DNA of 64,000 nucleotides from contig NZ_KE383839.1 of assembly GCF_000422445.1 (NCBI RefSeq), positions 128,321 to 192,320 on the forward strand, written 5' to 3'. This DNA comes from Paenibacillus assamensis DSM 18201. GTDB taxonomy: Bacteria > Bacillota > Bacilli > Paenibacillales > Paenibacillaceae. Shown one piece after another: positions 29,391 through 37,775 of this stretch. The first letter of the stretch is position 1. Every line of letters starts with the position of its first letter. The notes below the pieces were generated by a model. The model saw only the letters and a list, made by a program, of their open reading frames with translations, searched no databases and was not told where the DNA came from. The position numbers and the translations under genes are program-made.

Positions 29391-30488
29391 ATGAGTCAAA
29401 GAGCTAATTCGTATTCAGACACCGTTGTTTCGACACCAGTACAGGCCACAACAACTAAAGAATTAACTACAACAACGACAACGAAGATTCGCACTCGTCC
29501 GTGGACCGCATCAATCATTCTTATTGGTGGACTTATCGCGCTGCCTTTAGGTATGGCGATTTCGATTTGTTTTGGAGCTGCTAATATTGAATTCGCTACC
29601 GTATGGAATGCTATTTTTCATTTTGATCCGAATGTCAGTCAGCATCATGTCATTCAGGATGTTCGATTACCACGCATACTTGGCGCTGCGATGATCGGCG
29701 CATGCTTTGCCGTCGCTGGAGCTATGATGCAAGGAATGACTCGCAATCCACTTGCAGACTCCGGTCTGCTTGGTTTAAATGCTGGGGCAGCCTTTATGCT
29801 GGCGGTCTGCTTTGCCTTTTTACCGAGTTTGCCTTATATGTATCTCATTTTGTTTTCCTTTATTGGAGCAGGAATAGCAGTTGGTATCGTATATGGGATA
29901 GGTTCAATGGCAAAAGGGGGACTGACACCAGTAAGGCTTGTGCTCGCTGGTTCTGCCTTAACGGCATTGCTGTCTGCTGCTAGTGAAGGAATCGCACTGC
30001 AATTCGGGATTGGACAAGACTTGGCGTTCTGGTATGCAGGTGGCGTATCAGGGACGGATTGGAATCATCTCAAAATGTTGTTTCCGTGGGTATGCGCGGC
30101 ATTAATCGGAGCTATTATGCTGTCACGATCAATAACGATACTAAGCCTCGGCGAAGATGTGGCAAAAGGATTAGGGCATCATGTTCGCACGATTCGAGCG
30201 CTAGGGATGCTAATCGTTCTTATATTGGCGGGGACAGCTGTATCGGTTGTAGGCGCTGTTGGTTTCGTAGGGTTGATTGTTCCACACCTTACACGATATT
30301 TAGTAGGGGTTGATTATCGTTGGATCATTCCATGTTCCGCTGTAATTGGCAGCTTGCTTGTCGTTTTTGCTGATTTGGCAGCACGTATGATTCACCCGCC
30401 ACATGAGACTCCGGTTGGTGCGCTTATTGCGTTAATTGGGGTACCGTTCTTTCTATACTTGGCTCGTAAAGAGAGGAGAGGGATGTAG
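29391..30488 (+). CDS. FecCD-family iron-siderophore permease, first subunit
   Basis: A 365-residue integral membrane subunit of a type II ABC importer. A Thr-rich N-terminal cytoplasmic tail (about 40 residues) precedes the usual helices. Family motifs are DVRLPRILGAAMIGACFAVAGAMMQGMTRNPLADSGLLG and VGFVGLIVPHLTRYLVG; the second contacts the ATPase. I chose ATG 29391 with GAAGGTGACAGG before it; GTG 29376 is an alternative. Comparable to FeuB. It stands 2 bases before the second permease gene and is under a Fur box, so it likely imports the catecholate made here. Confidence 0.92.
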   Translation: MSQRANSYSDTVVSTPVQATTTKELTTTTTTKIRTRPWTASIILIGGLIALPLGMAISICFGAANIEFATVWNAIFHFDPNVSQHHVIQDVRLPRILGAAMIGACFAVAGAMMQGMTRNPLADSGLLGLNAGAAFMLAVCFAFLPSLPYMYLILFSFIGAGIAVGIVYGIGSMAKGGLTPVRLVLAGSALTALLSAASEGIALQFGIGQDLAFWYAGGVSGTDWNHLKMLFPWVCAALIGAIMLSRSITILSLGEDVAKGLGHHVRTIRALGMLIVLILAGTAVSVVGAVGFVGLIVPHLTRYLVGVDYRWIIPCSAVIGSLLVVFADLAARMIHPPHETPVGALIALIGVPFFLYLARKERRGM

Positions 30489-30490
30489 GC

Positions 30491-31519
30491 GTGAATCAAG
30501 CTTATTTTGAAATAGCAGATCAGTTAAAACGTAGACGCTATCGTACGGTTATGGCTGTGTTAGCGATCAGCATCGTAGTCTTATTTATTATAAGTATGAA
30601 TACAGGCCATATTCGTCTGTCTCCGCTTGAACTGCTGCGGACAGCAGTCGGATCAGGTACAGACAGACAGGAACTGATCTTATTTGAATTCAGACTGCCC
30701 CGTATGGTCATGTCAATTTTAATAGGTGCAGGGTTAGCTGTCGCGGGTACGATTATGCAAGCTGTTACTCGCAACGCACTAGCAGACCCAGGTATTATGG
30801 GCATTAATGCAGGTGCAGGGTTAGCGGTTATGCTGTTTATATCTTTCTATGAAACGAATAGTCAAGCATCCATATTTATTTTGCCATTAGTGGCATGGGG
30901 TGGAGCAGGAATAGCAGCAGCGCTTGTATTTCTATTATCGATGAAAAGACATCAGAATCTATCACCGACACGTCTGTTATTGACGGGGGTAGCGGTAGCA
31001 GCAGGTATTAGTTCCGCCATGATTGTACTTACGCTTAAACTGAATCCAGACAATTATCAATTCGTGGCCACATGGTTGGCAGGCAGTATGAAGCATACGA
31101 CTTGGAACTACGTGTTGGCACTAGTTCCATTCATTGTCGTAATCATGCCCTATGTATGTTACAAATCACGAATGCTAAATGTACTGAATCTTGGGGAACA
31201 GACAGCTACTGGACTTGGGGCCCATGTATCAAAACAACAGATCGTTATGCTTGCTGCCTCGGTTGGACTAGCTGGCACCTGTGTAGCAGTAAGCGGCAGC
31301 ATTGGCTTTGTGGGCCTCATTGGACCGCATCTAGCTAGGCGTCTTATTGGTCCGAAGCATCAATTTCTTCTGCCAACCGCAGCAGCAGCAGGAGCCTTGC
31401 TTGTTATTGCGGCAGATACGATCAGCCGCAGCTTCTCAACAGATGTGCCAACAGGTATCGTAGTAGCTATTATCGGAGCACCGTATTTCTTGTACTTATT
31501 GGCGAAATCCAAATCGTAG
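30491..31519 (+). CDS. FecCD-family iron-siderophore permease, second subunit
   Basis: A 342-residue partner of the preceding permease. It has FEFRLPRMVMSILIGAGLAVAGTIMQAVTRNALADPGIMG and the ATPase-contact motif GFVGLIGPHLARRLIG. It starts at GTG 30491 with GAGAGGGATG upstream, and the gap after the first permease is 2 bases. Together they form the heterodimeric membrane channel for the lipoprotein at 13463. No ATPase gene follows; a terminator does. In Bacillus the FeuBC permeases use the separately encoded ATPase YusV, and the same is likely here. Confidence 0.92.
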   Translation: MNQAYFEIADQLKRRRYRTVMAVLAISIVVLFIISMNTGHIRLSPLELLRTAVGSGTDRQELILFEFRLPRMVMSILIGAGLAVAGTIMQAVTRNALADPGIMGINAGAGLAVMLFISFYETNSQASIFILPLVAWGGAGIAAALVFLLSMKRHQNLSPTRLLLTGVAVAAGISSAMIVLTLKLNPDNYQFVATWLAGSMKHTTWNYVLALVPFIVVIMPYVCYKSRMLNVLNLGEQTATGLGAHVSKQQIVMLAASVGLAGTCVAVSGSIGFVGLIGPHLARRLIGPKHQFLLPTAAAAGALLVIAADTISRSFSTDVPTGIVVAIIGAPYFLYLLAKSKS

Positions 31520-31827
31520 TGGATTGACATTAGTCATATGGAATTTACACTTTTCGCAGGATCAAAATGCTTCTAGGTTATAACATATGAGAATACGAAC
31601 AAAGAGGCTGTTACCTAGCACTTGATGGCAGGTTGGCAGCCTCTTTATTTGTTCGAACCAGTTCCATTTATGAAATCAGAAAAACATAGAATCCTCGAAC
31701 ATACCGTTTCGTTCTTATCACTATTACAATGTTCATTTGGCTATGCAGATGCAGTGGAATGTGTGCTGCATGACCAGCTTTCGTTGCTCGATGGTGAGTC
31801 GGATATGACTCACAGTTTCACGGATTG
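31520..31827. other. Intergenic region between permease operon and YjdF-like gene
   Basis: This 308-base gap between convergent genes holds the permease terminator. Beyond it I see only short open frames without ribosome sites or recognisable protein sequence. Confidence 0.6.
31601..31650 (+). terminator. Terminator of the FecCD permease operon
   Basis: AAAGAGGCTG (31601-31610) pairs exactly with CAGCCTCTTT (31637-31646). An inner ACCT/AGGT pair extends it, and T residues follow. Confidence 0.88.
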
Positions 31828-32427
31828 CTATTTTGAGTCGAAAAGAGAATTCGGGTCCTTTTTAACTTTGAACACAAGATAGAAAGCAGTAGCGATAGCG
31901 CCAACAGTTCCACAAATAATGTCCAGCATCGTATCGTACAAACTTCCATTTTGTGATTTGAACCCTAACAAGCCATCAACGGTGAACTCATAGATCTCCC
32001 ATACGCCAGCCATTGCGACCGAGAAGAAGAAGGCAAACCAGATTGCAATAGAGGGAGCAATTTGGCTGCGATGACGACGTACCTTTTTCCCTAGGATAAA
32101 CAGTCCGACGAAACAAAGTATGACCCCAGAGAGCAGATGCTCAATTTTGTCCAAATGCGGAATTACACCATACATATTAAATAAGTTGGCAATCAACATG
32201 GCAAGCGCGATAAAAAATAGAATCGAGAAGCGCAGTGCAAAGGGAAGATCGCTTTTCGTCCATGTAAGTAACCCACGCAGCAGCAGCAGTACGACAATAA
32301 TCAAAGCGGATTGAAATACTTTTCCGCCATTTCCGATTACCAAATAGTAAACAAACGTTACCGTACAAATCAGGTATAAACTTAGTTCAAAAAAGTCATT
32401 GAACGTTAGTTTTTTCTTTTGCTTCAT
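31828..32427 (-). CDS. YjdF/DUF2238-like membrane protein
   Basis: A 199-residue protein with five or six hydrophobic helices. It carries the spaced polar motifs HLDKIEHLLSG, GVWEIYEFTVDGLLG and DTMLDIICGTVGAI inside membrane segments, matching the D..H / WE..E / DT..D pattern of YjdF (DUF2238) proteins. Function is unknown; the conserved acidic and His residues within helices could bind metal. The ATG follows GAGGTGATTCC. It is transcribed toward the permease operon and away from the two-component system. Confidence 0.7.
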   Translation of the reverse strand: MKQKKKLTFNDFFELSLYLICTVTFVYYLVIGNGGKVFQSALIIVVLLLLRGLLTWTKSDLPFALRFSILFFIALAMLIANLFNMYGVIPHLDKIEHLLSGVILCFVGLFILGKKVRRHRSQIAPSIAIWFAFFFSVAMAGVWEIYEFTVDGLLGFKSQNGSLYDTMLDIICGTVGAIATAFYLVFKVKKDPNSLFDSK

Positions 32428-32574
32428 ATAGGAATCACCTCGTTATTAAATTGTTACCCAATAAATGGCTGGATATTAGTATACGGATGGAGAACAGTAC
32501 GTGTGACCCAATTATTCCGATACGATCTGCTCGACTAAATTACTTATGTACACAACTAAACGAATGAACATAGA

Positions 32575-32589
32575 TGATAAGGATTCTCA
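32575..32589. promoter_or_regulatory. Possible degenerate Fur box before the two-component genes
   Basis: TGATAAGGATTCTCA matches the Fur 7-1-7 core at 12 of 14 non-central positions. It lies 99 bases before the response regulator. It is weaker than the other Fur boxes here. Confidence 0.4.
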
Positions 32590-32653
32590 ATATAGCAATC
32601 CTGATATATACTACAACATATAGAAGATGATGTCGAATTGTGATGTCAGGTTA

Positions 32654-32673
32654 TACATGATGTGCATCATGTA
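32654..32673. promoter_or_regulatory. Perfect palindrome in the leader of the two-component operon
   Basis: TACATGATGTGCATCATGTA is a perfect 9-2-9 dyad ending 15 bases before the response regulator start. It could be an operator (autoregulation) or an RNA hairpin near the ribosome site. Confidence 0.6.
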
Positions 32674-32688
32674 AGAAAGGAATCCATA

Positions 32689-33366
32689 ATGAAGAAAATA
32701 TTGCTTATTGAAGACGAGAAAAACTTATCACGCTTTATCGAGCTAGAGCTGCAGCATGAATCGTTTTCGGTAGGCACTGCTTCTAATGGTCAAGATGGTC
32801 TTCAACTTGCCATGAAAGAGCACTGGGATTTGATCCTGCTGGATCGGATGCTGCCAGGTATAGATGGACTTGAAGTGTGCCGACAAATTCGTGCGCACAG
32901 TCGAACACCGATTATTATGATAACAGCGAAAGATCGTATAGCTGATCGCGTGGAAGGATTGGACAGTGGAGCGGATGATTATATTCCAAAACCATTTGCG
33001 ATTGAGGAACTGCTGGCACGTATTCGCGTTGTATTCCGTCGACAAGAGGAACATGAGGAACCGCCATATAAACGATTGGTATTCAAAGACTTAACCATTA
33101 ACCTCGATGCAAGAATCGTCAAGAAAGGCGCTGCCGAAATTGAGCTAACGAAGCGAGAGTATGCATTGCTTGTTGCCTTGATGGAAAATACAAATCGAGT
33201 GCTGAGCAGAGAAATATTGTTGAACAAAGTATGGGGCTACGAAGCCGTAGTTGATATGAATGTAGTAGATGGCTATATAAGATATTTGCGTAAAAAAATA
33301 GATACCGTTGGTCAGGATAGCTATATTCAGACATTGCGTGGTATCGGCTATGTGATGCGTAAATGA
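32689..33366 (+). CDS. OmpR-family response regulator
   Basis: A 225-residue DNA-binding regulator. The receiver domain (1-115) has the acidic pair E8 D9, phospho-acceptor D52 in ILLDRMLPG, and the ITAKD threonine/lysine switch. The winged-helix output domain (about 130-225) reads ELTKREYALLVALMEN, DMNVVDGYIRYLRKKID and IQTLRGIGYVMR. The frame extends to GTG 32662, but AGAAAGGA precedes ATG 32689. It overlaps the kinase gene by 4 bases. Neighbouring ferric-iron transport genes suggest they are the target. Confidence 0.93.
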   Translation: MKKILLIEDEKNLSRFIELELQHESFSVGTASNGQDGLQLAMKEHWDLILLDRMLPGIDGLEVCRQIRAHSRTPIIMITAKDRIADRVEGLDSGADDYIPKPFAIEELLARIRVVFRRQEEHEEPPYKRLVFKDLTINLDARIVKKGAAEIELTKREYALLVALMENTNRVLSREILLNKVWGYEAVVDMNVVDGYIRYLRKKIDTVGQDSYIQTLRGIGYVMRK

Positions 33367-34799
33367 AGCTGCCATCAACGATTAACTTATTCTTGCGAAT
33401 GCCAATTAAGTGGAAGCTTACGCTGTGGTCATCCTTTATCTTATTTGTCCTTTTTATGGCCTATAATGCTGTTCAATATGTGTATATGGAAAAATGGATG
33501 TTGGGTCAAGAGAAGGCAAAAATTCAAGTGAATATGAACCAGCTGCTGAACGAGCTTCTTGAAAATGAATATGCACTGCAGAATAAGGCGCATGCGAGCA
33601 TTCGTCAATTATTTTATAGAGTAAATGCACCTAACCAATTGATTCGTTTAATGGATCAGCGTGGGGAAACGATCGTTACAGTTTCAAGTCATGTATCTGA
33701 TGAATGGTTGAAGCCTCATCCTGTGACGAAATCGGAAATCGTACTAACGGAAGTGAATGGACGCTCATTTCTAGTGATGAGAAGCCCAATTACGGTGTTT
33801 CAATTTAACGGAACGATTGAAATCGTGAAGAGTATGGATGGCTTTACGCAGCTAAGTGCTGCATATGCTCAAATGATGTTTGTTTTTGGGTTGGGTGCGG
33901 TGGTTCTGTGTGGCCTTGGTGGAGGGATATTGGCATGGCAAATGTTAAAACCAATACAGTCCATGGCCCTCACGATACGCAAGGTGAAGCAAAAAGGGTT
34001 GCAAGAGCGCGTTCCGATTCAAAATAAGGGTGACGAGGTTGGCAGGCTCCTTGTTCTGTTCAACGAGATGATGGATCAAGTGGAGCAATCTTTCCATCAG
34101 CAAACTCAATTTGTAGAAGATGCATCGCATGAGCTGCGCACACCGATTGCAATCATTGAAGGACATCTAGGATTGCTTCAGCGTTGGGGCAAGAATGAGC
34201 CTGCTGTCCTTGAAGAATCACTGCAAGCGTCTATGCAGGAATTGCTTCGCCTGAAAGGACTAGTTCAAGAGTTGTTGGAACTCAACCGTGCAGAGCATCT
34301 TGACGGAGAGCCATATCGTACGGTATCCAAGCTAGGTGAAGGGATTCAATCGCTTATTCAGAAGCTTACTCTCATCCATCCTTCGTTTCAATTTGAAACC
34401 GAGGTACAATCAGTGATGGAAACGTCCCTCGCTATAGGTGAACAGCATTTTGAACAAGTGATGCTCATTATTTTAGATAATGCTGTTAAGTATTCTTCCA
34501 ACGAAGCTCATATCCATATCCAGGCAGCGGGATATAAAGATATGGATATGGTACAGATCGTCATCACAGATAGAGGAATAGGTATTCCGAAGGAAGATCT
34601 GCTTCATGTAACTGATCGGTTCTACCGAGTAGAGAGCGCGAGAAGCCGTGAACGTGGTGGGAATGGACTCGGATTGTCCATTGCTAAGCGAATTATAGAA
34701 AAATATGATGGCAAGTTCATGATTCAAAGTGAGTATGCGAAAGGGACGGAAGTGACCGTTTCATTGCCTATTGCATCAAGAAGTAAATCATCAGAATGA
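33363..34799 (+). CDS. Sensor histidine kinase
   Basis: A 478-residue membrane kinase. Membrane helices at about residues 19-38 and 170-195 flank an extracytoplasmic sensor of about 130 residues. HAMP, then HisKA with phospho-acceptor His256 in EDASHELRTP, and an HATPase domain (DNAVKYSSNEAH, DRGIGIPKEDL, GGNGLGLSIAKRI) follow. Its ATG overlaps the regulator stop (ATGA). The next gene, 28 bases later, encodes an extracytoplasmic iron-binding protein. This suggests the kinase reads iron or the loaded binding protein; that is inference. Confidence 0.93.
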   Translation: MKLPSTINLFLRMPIKWKLTLWSSFILFVLFMAYNAVQYVYMEKWMLGQEKAKIQVNMNQLLNELLENEYALQNKAHASIRQLFYRVNAPNQLIRLMDQRGETIVTVSSHVSDEWLKPHPVTKSEIVLTEVNGRSFLVMRSPITVFQFNGTIEIVKSMDGFTQLSAAYAQMMFVFGLGAVVLCGLGGGILAWQMLKPIQSMALTIRKVKQKGLQERVPIQNKGDEVGRLLVLFNEMMDQVEQSFHQQTQFVEDASHELRTPIAIIEGHLGLLQRWGKNEPAVLEESLQASMQELLRLKGLVQELLELNRAEHLDGEPYRTVSKLGEGIQSLIQKLTLIHPSFQFETEVQSVMETSLAIGEQHFEQVMLIILDNAVKYSSNEAHIHIQAAGYKDMDMVQIVITDRGIGIPKEDLLHVTDRFYRVESARSRERGGNGLGLSIAKRIIEKYDGKFMIQSEYAKGTEVTVSLPIASRSKSSE

Positions 34800-34827
34800 C
34801 TATCAGAAGATTGAAAGGTATGTGCTA

Positions 34828-35931
34828 ATGAATAAGAAAGTTTCCGTCATAACCGTCTCACTGGTGGTGCTAGTTGTCCTTTTGATAGGTGCGATCAGTG
34901 CCATAGTGAACCGTACGGGGGAGAACACAAACGATAACCTCATCCCTAACAAGAGAGAGCAGGCTGCTGTGAATAAAGAGTCAGTTGTCAATGTATATAC
35001 GTCGCGGCATTATACGGTTGACCGGAAGTTGTTTGAACAATTTACAAAAGCTACTGGCATTAAGGTCAATGAAGTGAAGGGAACAGCTGACGAATTGATC
35101 GATCAGTTGAAAAGAGAAGGAGAGCATACCGAGGCAGATTTGTTTATCACGGTAGACGGCGGCTCCCTGCAAGCTGCGAAGCAAAATAATGTCCTTCAGC
35201 CTATACGTTCGACTGCTCTTGTTGAGCAAGTAGATGAGCGTTGGCGGGATGTGGACGATCATTGGACAGCTATTTCAGCTCGTGCGCGTGTCATTGTGTA
35301 CGCAATAGATCGGGTGAAGCCCGAGGAGTTGTCTACGTATGAAGATTTGACGAGTGAGAAGTGGAAAGGTCGTGTGTTGGTACGTTCCTCTGCGAACTTG
35401 TACAATCAGTCGCTGCTAGCTTCATTCATTATGCTTAACGGTGTAGTAGAAGCGGGGCAGTGGGCTAATGGAATAGCAGCCAATATGGCACGTCAGCCAG
35501 AAGGCGGCGACCGGGAACAAGCGTATGCTATTGTTGATAAAATTGGGGATGTTGCATTCATAAACAGTTATTACATTGGACAGATGCTTAACTCCAACAA
35601 GCCAGATGAGGTGAGAGCCGCTAGTCGCCTAGGTGTGTATTTTCCGAACCAACAAACGACAGGGGTTCACATGAATGTGAGCGGTGTGGGGCTGACCAAG
35701 CATGCAAAGAACAAGGAGAATGCGATAAAGCTTATTGAATACATGACGAGTCAAGCGGGACAAACCTTATTATCGGGTGAAAGTTATGAATTCCCTGTTA
35801 ACGAGGCAGCAGAAATGCCGGCTTTGTTAAAGGAGTGGGGTTCATTTAAGGCGCAGGTTATTAACTATGCGGAGCTTGGTAATTATCAACTTGAGGTTGT
35901 GGAGTTGTTTCAGCAAGCAGGTTGGAAGTAA
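34828..35931 (+). CDS. Ferric-iron binding protein (FutA/AfuA type), membrane-anchored, in the sensor operon
   Basis: A 367-residue type-2 periplasmic-binding protein resembling the paralogue at 36679. Shared stretches include VYTSRHYTVD, TADLFITVDGG, SSANLYNQSLLASFI, EGGDREQA and FPNQQTTGVHMNVSGVGL; the conserved tyrosines probably bind Fe3+. Unlike the paralogue, the N-terminus (VSLVVLVVLLIGAISAIVNR) has no lipobox cysteine. The protein is therefore a membrane anchor or is cleaved after AISA. The frame begins earlier, inside the kinase gene, but I take ATG 34828. Co-transcription with the kinase suggests a sensory accessory role. Confidence 0.85.
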   Translation: MNKKVSVITVSLVVLVVLLIGAISAIVNRTGENTNDNLIPNKREQAAVNKESVVNVYTSRHYTVDRKLFEQFTKATGIKVNEVKGTADELIDQLKREGEHTEADLFITVDGGSLQAAKQNNVLQPIRSTALVEQVDERWRDVDDHWTAISARARVIVYAIDRVKPEELSTYEDLTSEKWKGRVLVRSSANLYNQSLLASFIMLNGVVEAGQWANGIAANMARQPEGGDREQAYAIVDKIGDVAFINSYYIGQMLNSNKPDEVRAASRLGVYFPNQQTTGVHMNVSGVGLTKHAKNKENAIKLIEYMTSQAGQTLLSGESYEFPVNEAAEMPALLKEWGSFKAQVINYAELGNYQLEVVELFQQAGWK

Positions 35932-35958
35932 GTGAATTCGATAGATAAACGTAAACGA

Positions 35959-36012
35959 AAGGACCTCAATTCCGCTCTATAGGGAGAATGAGGTCCTTAT
36001 TTTAATTTTTAA
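35959..36012. terminator. Bidirectional terminator
   Basis: AAGGACCTCA (35959-35968) pairs with TGAGGTCCTT (35990-35999), with T-rich sequence after it on the plus strand (ATTTTAATTTTT) and CGTTTACG on the other. It ends the sensor operon and lies at the end of the minus-strand HhH gene. Confidence 0.85.
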
Positions 36013-36295
36013 ACGAGAGTGCACTTTCTTGCAAAGCGGCCCGTAGCTTGGGTAATGACGCTGGTCCCATACCGTGCAGTTGTAAAATTTCTTTCTCGCT
36101 ATAGGCGGAGAGCTGCTGCAACGTTGTTATTCCATGATGCTCCAACGCTCGTCTTGCAGGTGCGGACAGAAGCGAAAGAAATCCGGTTTCGGGTTTGCTT
36201 TTTTGTGCACAAACGGGACAAGTTGGACAATCACTGCTTTTATAGTAGTTGTGCCCATGCTCACAAGTTCTTAGCGTTTTATTTGAAGTTGCCAT
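36002..36295 (-). CDS. Small zinc-ribbon / helix-hairpin-helix protein (RNA polymerase alpha CTD-like)
   Basis: A 97-residue protein. The N-terminal segment has C-x-H-x-H and CPTCPVC, a likely small zinc site. The C-terminal half (about 45-92) reads SAPARRALEHHGITTLQQLS, then EILQLHGMGPASLPKL. This is the helix-hairpin-helix fold of the RNA polymerase alpha C-terminal domain, which contacts DNA and activators. The full RpoA is not here, so this is a stand-alone relative of unknown role. The ATG follows AAGGAGATTTC. Confidence 0.78.
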   Translation of the reverse strand: MATSNKTLRTCEHGHNYYKSSDCPTCPVCAQKSKPETGFLSLLSAPARRALEHHGITTLQQLSAYSEKEILQLHGMGPASLPKLRAALQESALSFKN

Positions 36296-36678
36296 TTTAA
36301 GAAATCTCCTTTTCCATTGTTGGACTCCATTGCTACTTCTAACATTCGACTAGCATCGAAAACATCCTATGTTGTAGACTGCGTAATTTCGCAAATGAAA
36401 TCACCTTTCTATTATAGAACGTACATTCGCAGCTATCAAACCATCTGTACATTTCAACATGATACATTTAAAAAAATCGAGTAATTATTTTGTTTTTCAC
36501 ACCGTTTTCACATTTTCATTCGTTATAGTAACGATAGAAATTGCAGATGATTATCATTATCAATGAGAAATGAGTGAGAATGATAACAGAAGTGTTAGTA
36601 GCGATGTGTTGGAAATATCGAACTAGCACCCAGCTTCATTCGTTGAACGTAAATTACAGACTAGGGGGATCACCTAAG
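36296..36678. other. Divergent control region of the ferric-iron transporter
   Basis: This 383-base gap between divergent genes carries the Fur box at 36548-36562 and a leader of about 110 bases before the transporter start. I see no further gene and no clear -35/-10 pair. Confidence 0.55.
36548..36562. promoter_or_regulatory. Fur box before the ferric-iron ABC transporter
   Basis: TGATTATCATTATCA matches the Fur 7-1-7 core at 13 of 14 non-central positions. The adjoining TTATCATT and AATGATAA (about 20 bases on) could provide a second weaker site. Confidence 0.82.
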
Positions 36679-37773
36679 ATGAAGAAGAGAAACTTCAAAA
36701 AATCAGTTATGCTGCTTACGATTGTCATGATTATGACGTTGTTGGCAGGTTGTGTTGGAGGTAACAAGTCCACTGCCCCAGATGCTGGACAAGCAGCTAA
36801 GGAGCCAGCAACGAAAGCAAGCAACGAAGTAAACATTTATACAGCACGTCATTACGATGTAGATGCTGAACTATATGCGAAGTTTACAGAACAAACGGGT
36901 ATCAAAGTCAATGTAATTGAAGGCAAGGCACCAGAACTTATCGAACGTTTGAAGCGTGAAGGTGCAAGCACACCAGCAGATTTGTTCATTACCGTAGATG
37001 GCGGTATCCTCAATACTGCGAAGACAGCTGATTTGCTGCAACCGATCCAATCGGCTGCTATTGATGCTCAAGTTCCGGCAGACATGCGCGATAAAGATAG
37101 CCATTGGGTGGGATTGTCCACACGTGCACGTGTCATTGTATATGCAAAAGATCGTGTAAATCCAAGCCAATTGTCTACGTATGAAGATTTGGCAACAGAT
37201 AAGTGGAAAGGCAAGCTGCTCGTTCGTTCTTCAACGAACTTGTACAATCAATCATTGCTAGCGTCTCTTATTTCTCTTAACGGTGAAGCAGAAGCTGAGA
37301 AATGGGCAGCAGGTATTGCCGCTAATCTAGCGCGTGATCCTGAAGGTGGCGACCGCGATCAAGCGAAAGCAGTAGTAGCTGGTACAGGTGACGTGGCGAT
37401 TATGAATACGTACTATGTAGGCCGTATGACTGTGTCTGATGATCCAGAAGAAGTGAAAGTAGCGGAGAAAATCGGTGTGTTCTTCCCGAACCAACAGACG
37501 ACAGGTACGCATTTGAACATCAGTGGTGCAGGTCTTGTTAAACATAGTAAAAACAAAGAAAATGCATTGAAATTGATCGAGTTTTTGACAGCTAAGGAAG
37601 CACAAACAGCGGTTTCTAAAGCAAACTTTGAATTCCCAGTAAACAAAGAGGCAGAAATGCCTGAATTGCTGAAGAGCTGGGGTACATTCAAGCATCAAGG
37701 TTTGGACTTCGCTGTATATGGTGAACTAAATCCGAAAGCAGCTGAAATTGCAAATAAGGTCGGTTGGAAATAA
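36679..37773 (+). CDS. Ferric-iron ABC transporter substrate-binding lipoprotein
   Basis: Delivers Fe3+ to the permease encoded next. The 364-residue protein has a lysine-rich start and lipobox LLAGC (Cys25), then the AfuA/FutA fold with NIYTARHYDVD, PADLFITVDGG, RSSTNLYNQSLLASL, TYYVGRM and FPNQQTTGTHLNISGAGL. The frame extends back to 36574, but the ATG at 36679 has AGGGGGA upstream and starts a proper signal peptide. It is the first gene of a three-gene importer under a Fur box. Its close similarity to the protein at 34828 points to a duplication. Confidence 0.93.
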   Translation: MKKRNFKKSVMLLTIVMIMTLLAGCVGGNKSTAPDAGQAAKEPATKASNEVNIYTARHYDVDAELYAKFTEQTGIKVNVIEGKAPELIERLKREGASTPADLFITVDGGILNTAKTADLLQPIQSAAIDAQVPADMRDKDSHWVGLSTRARVIVYAKDRVNPSQLSTYEDLATDKWKGKLLVRSSTNLYNQSLLASLISLNGEAEAEKWAAGIAANLARDPEGGDRDQAKAVVAGTGDVAIMNTYYVGRMTVSDDPEEVKVAEKIGVFFPNQQTTGTHLNISGAGLVKHSKNKENALKLIEFLTAKEAQTAVSKANFEFPVNKEAEMPELLKSWGTFKHQGLDFAVYGELNPKAAEIANKVGWK

Positions 37774-37775
37774 AT

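Noticed and set aside
29163-31650. Similar GGCTGT-containing stems at 2685, 29163 and 31601 considered as a mobile repeat
   Set aside because: Only the stem core is shared; loops and flanks differ, so they look like independent terminators.
31622-31882. 86-codon plus-strand frame after the FecCD permeases
   Set aside because: Begins inside the terminator and runs antisense into the YjdF-like gene.
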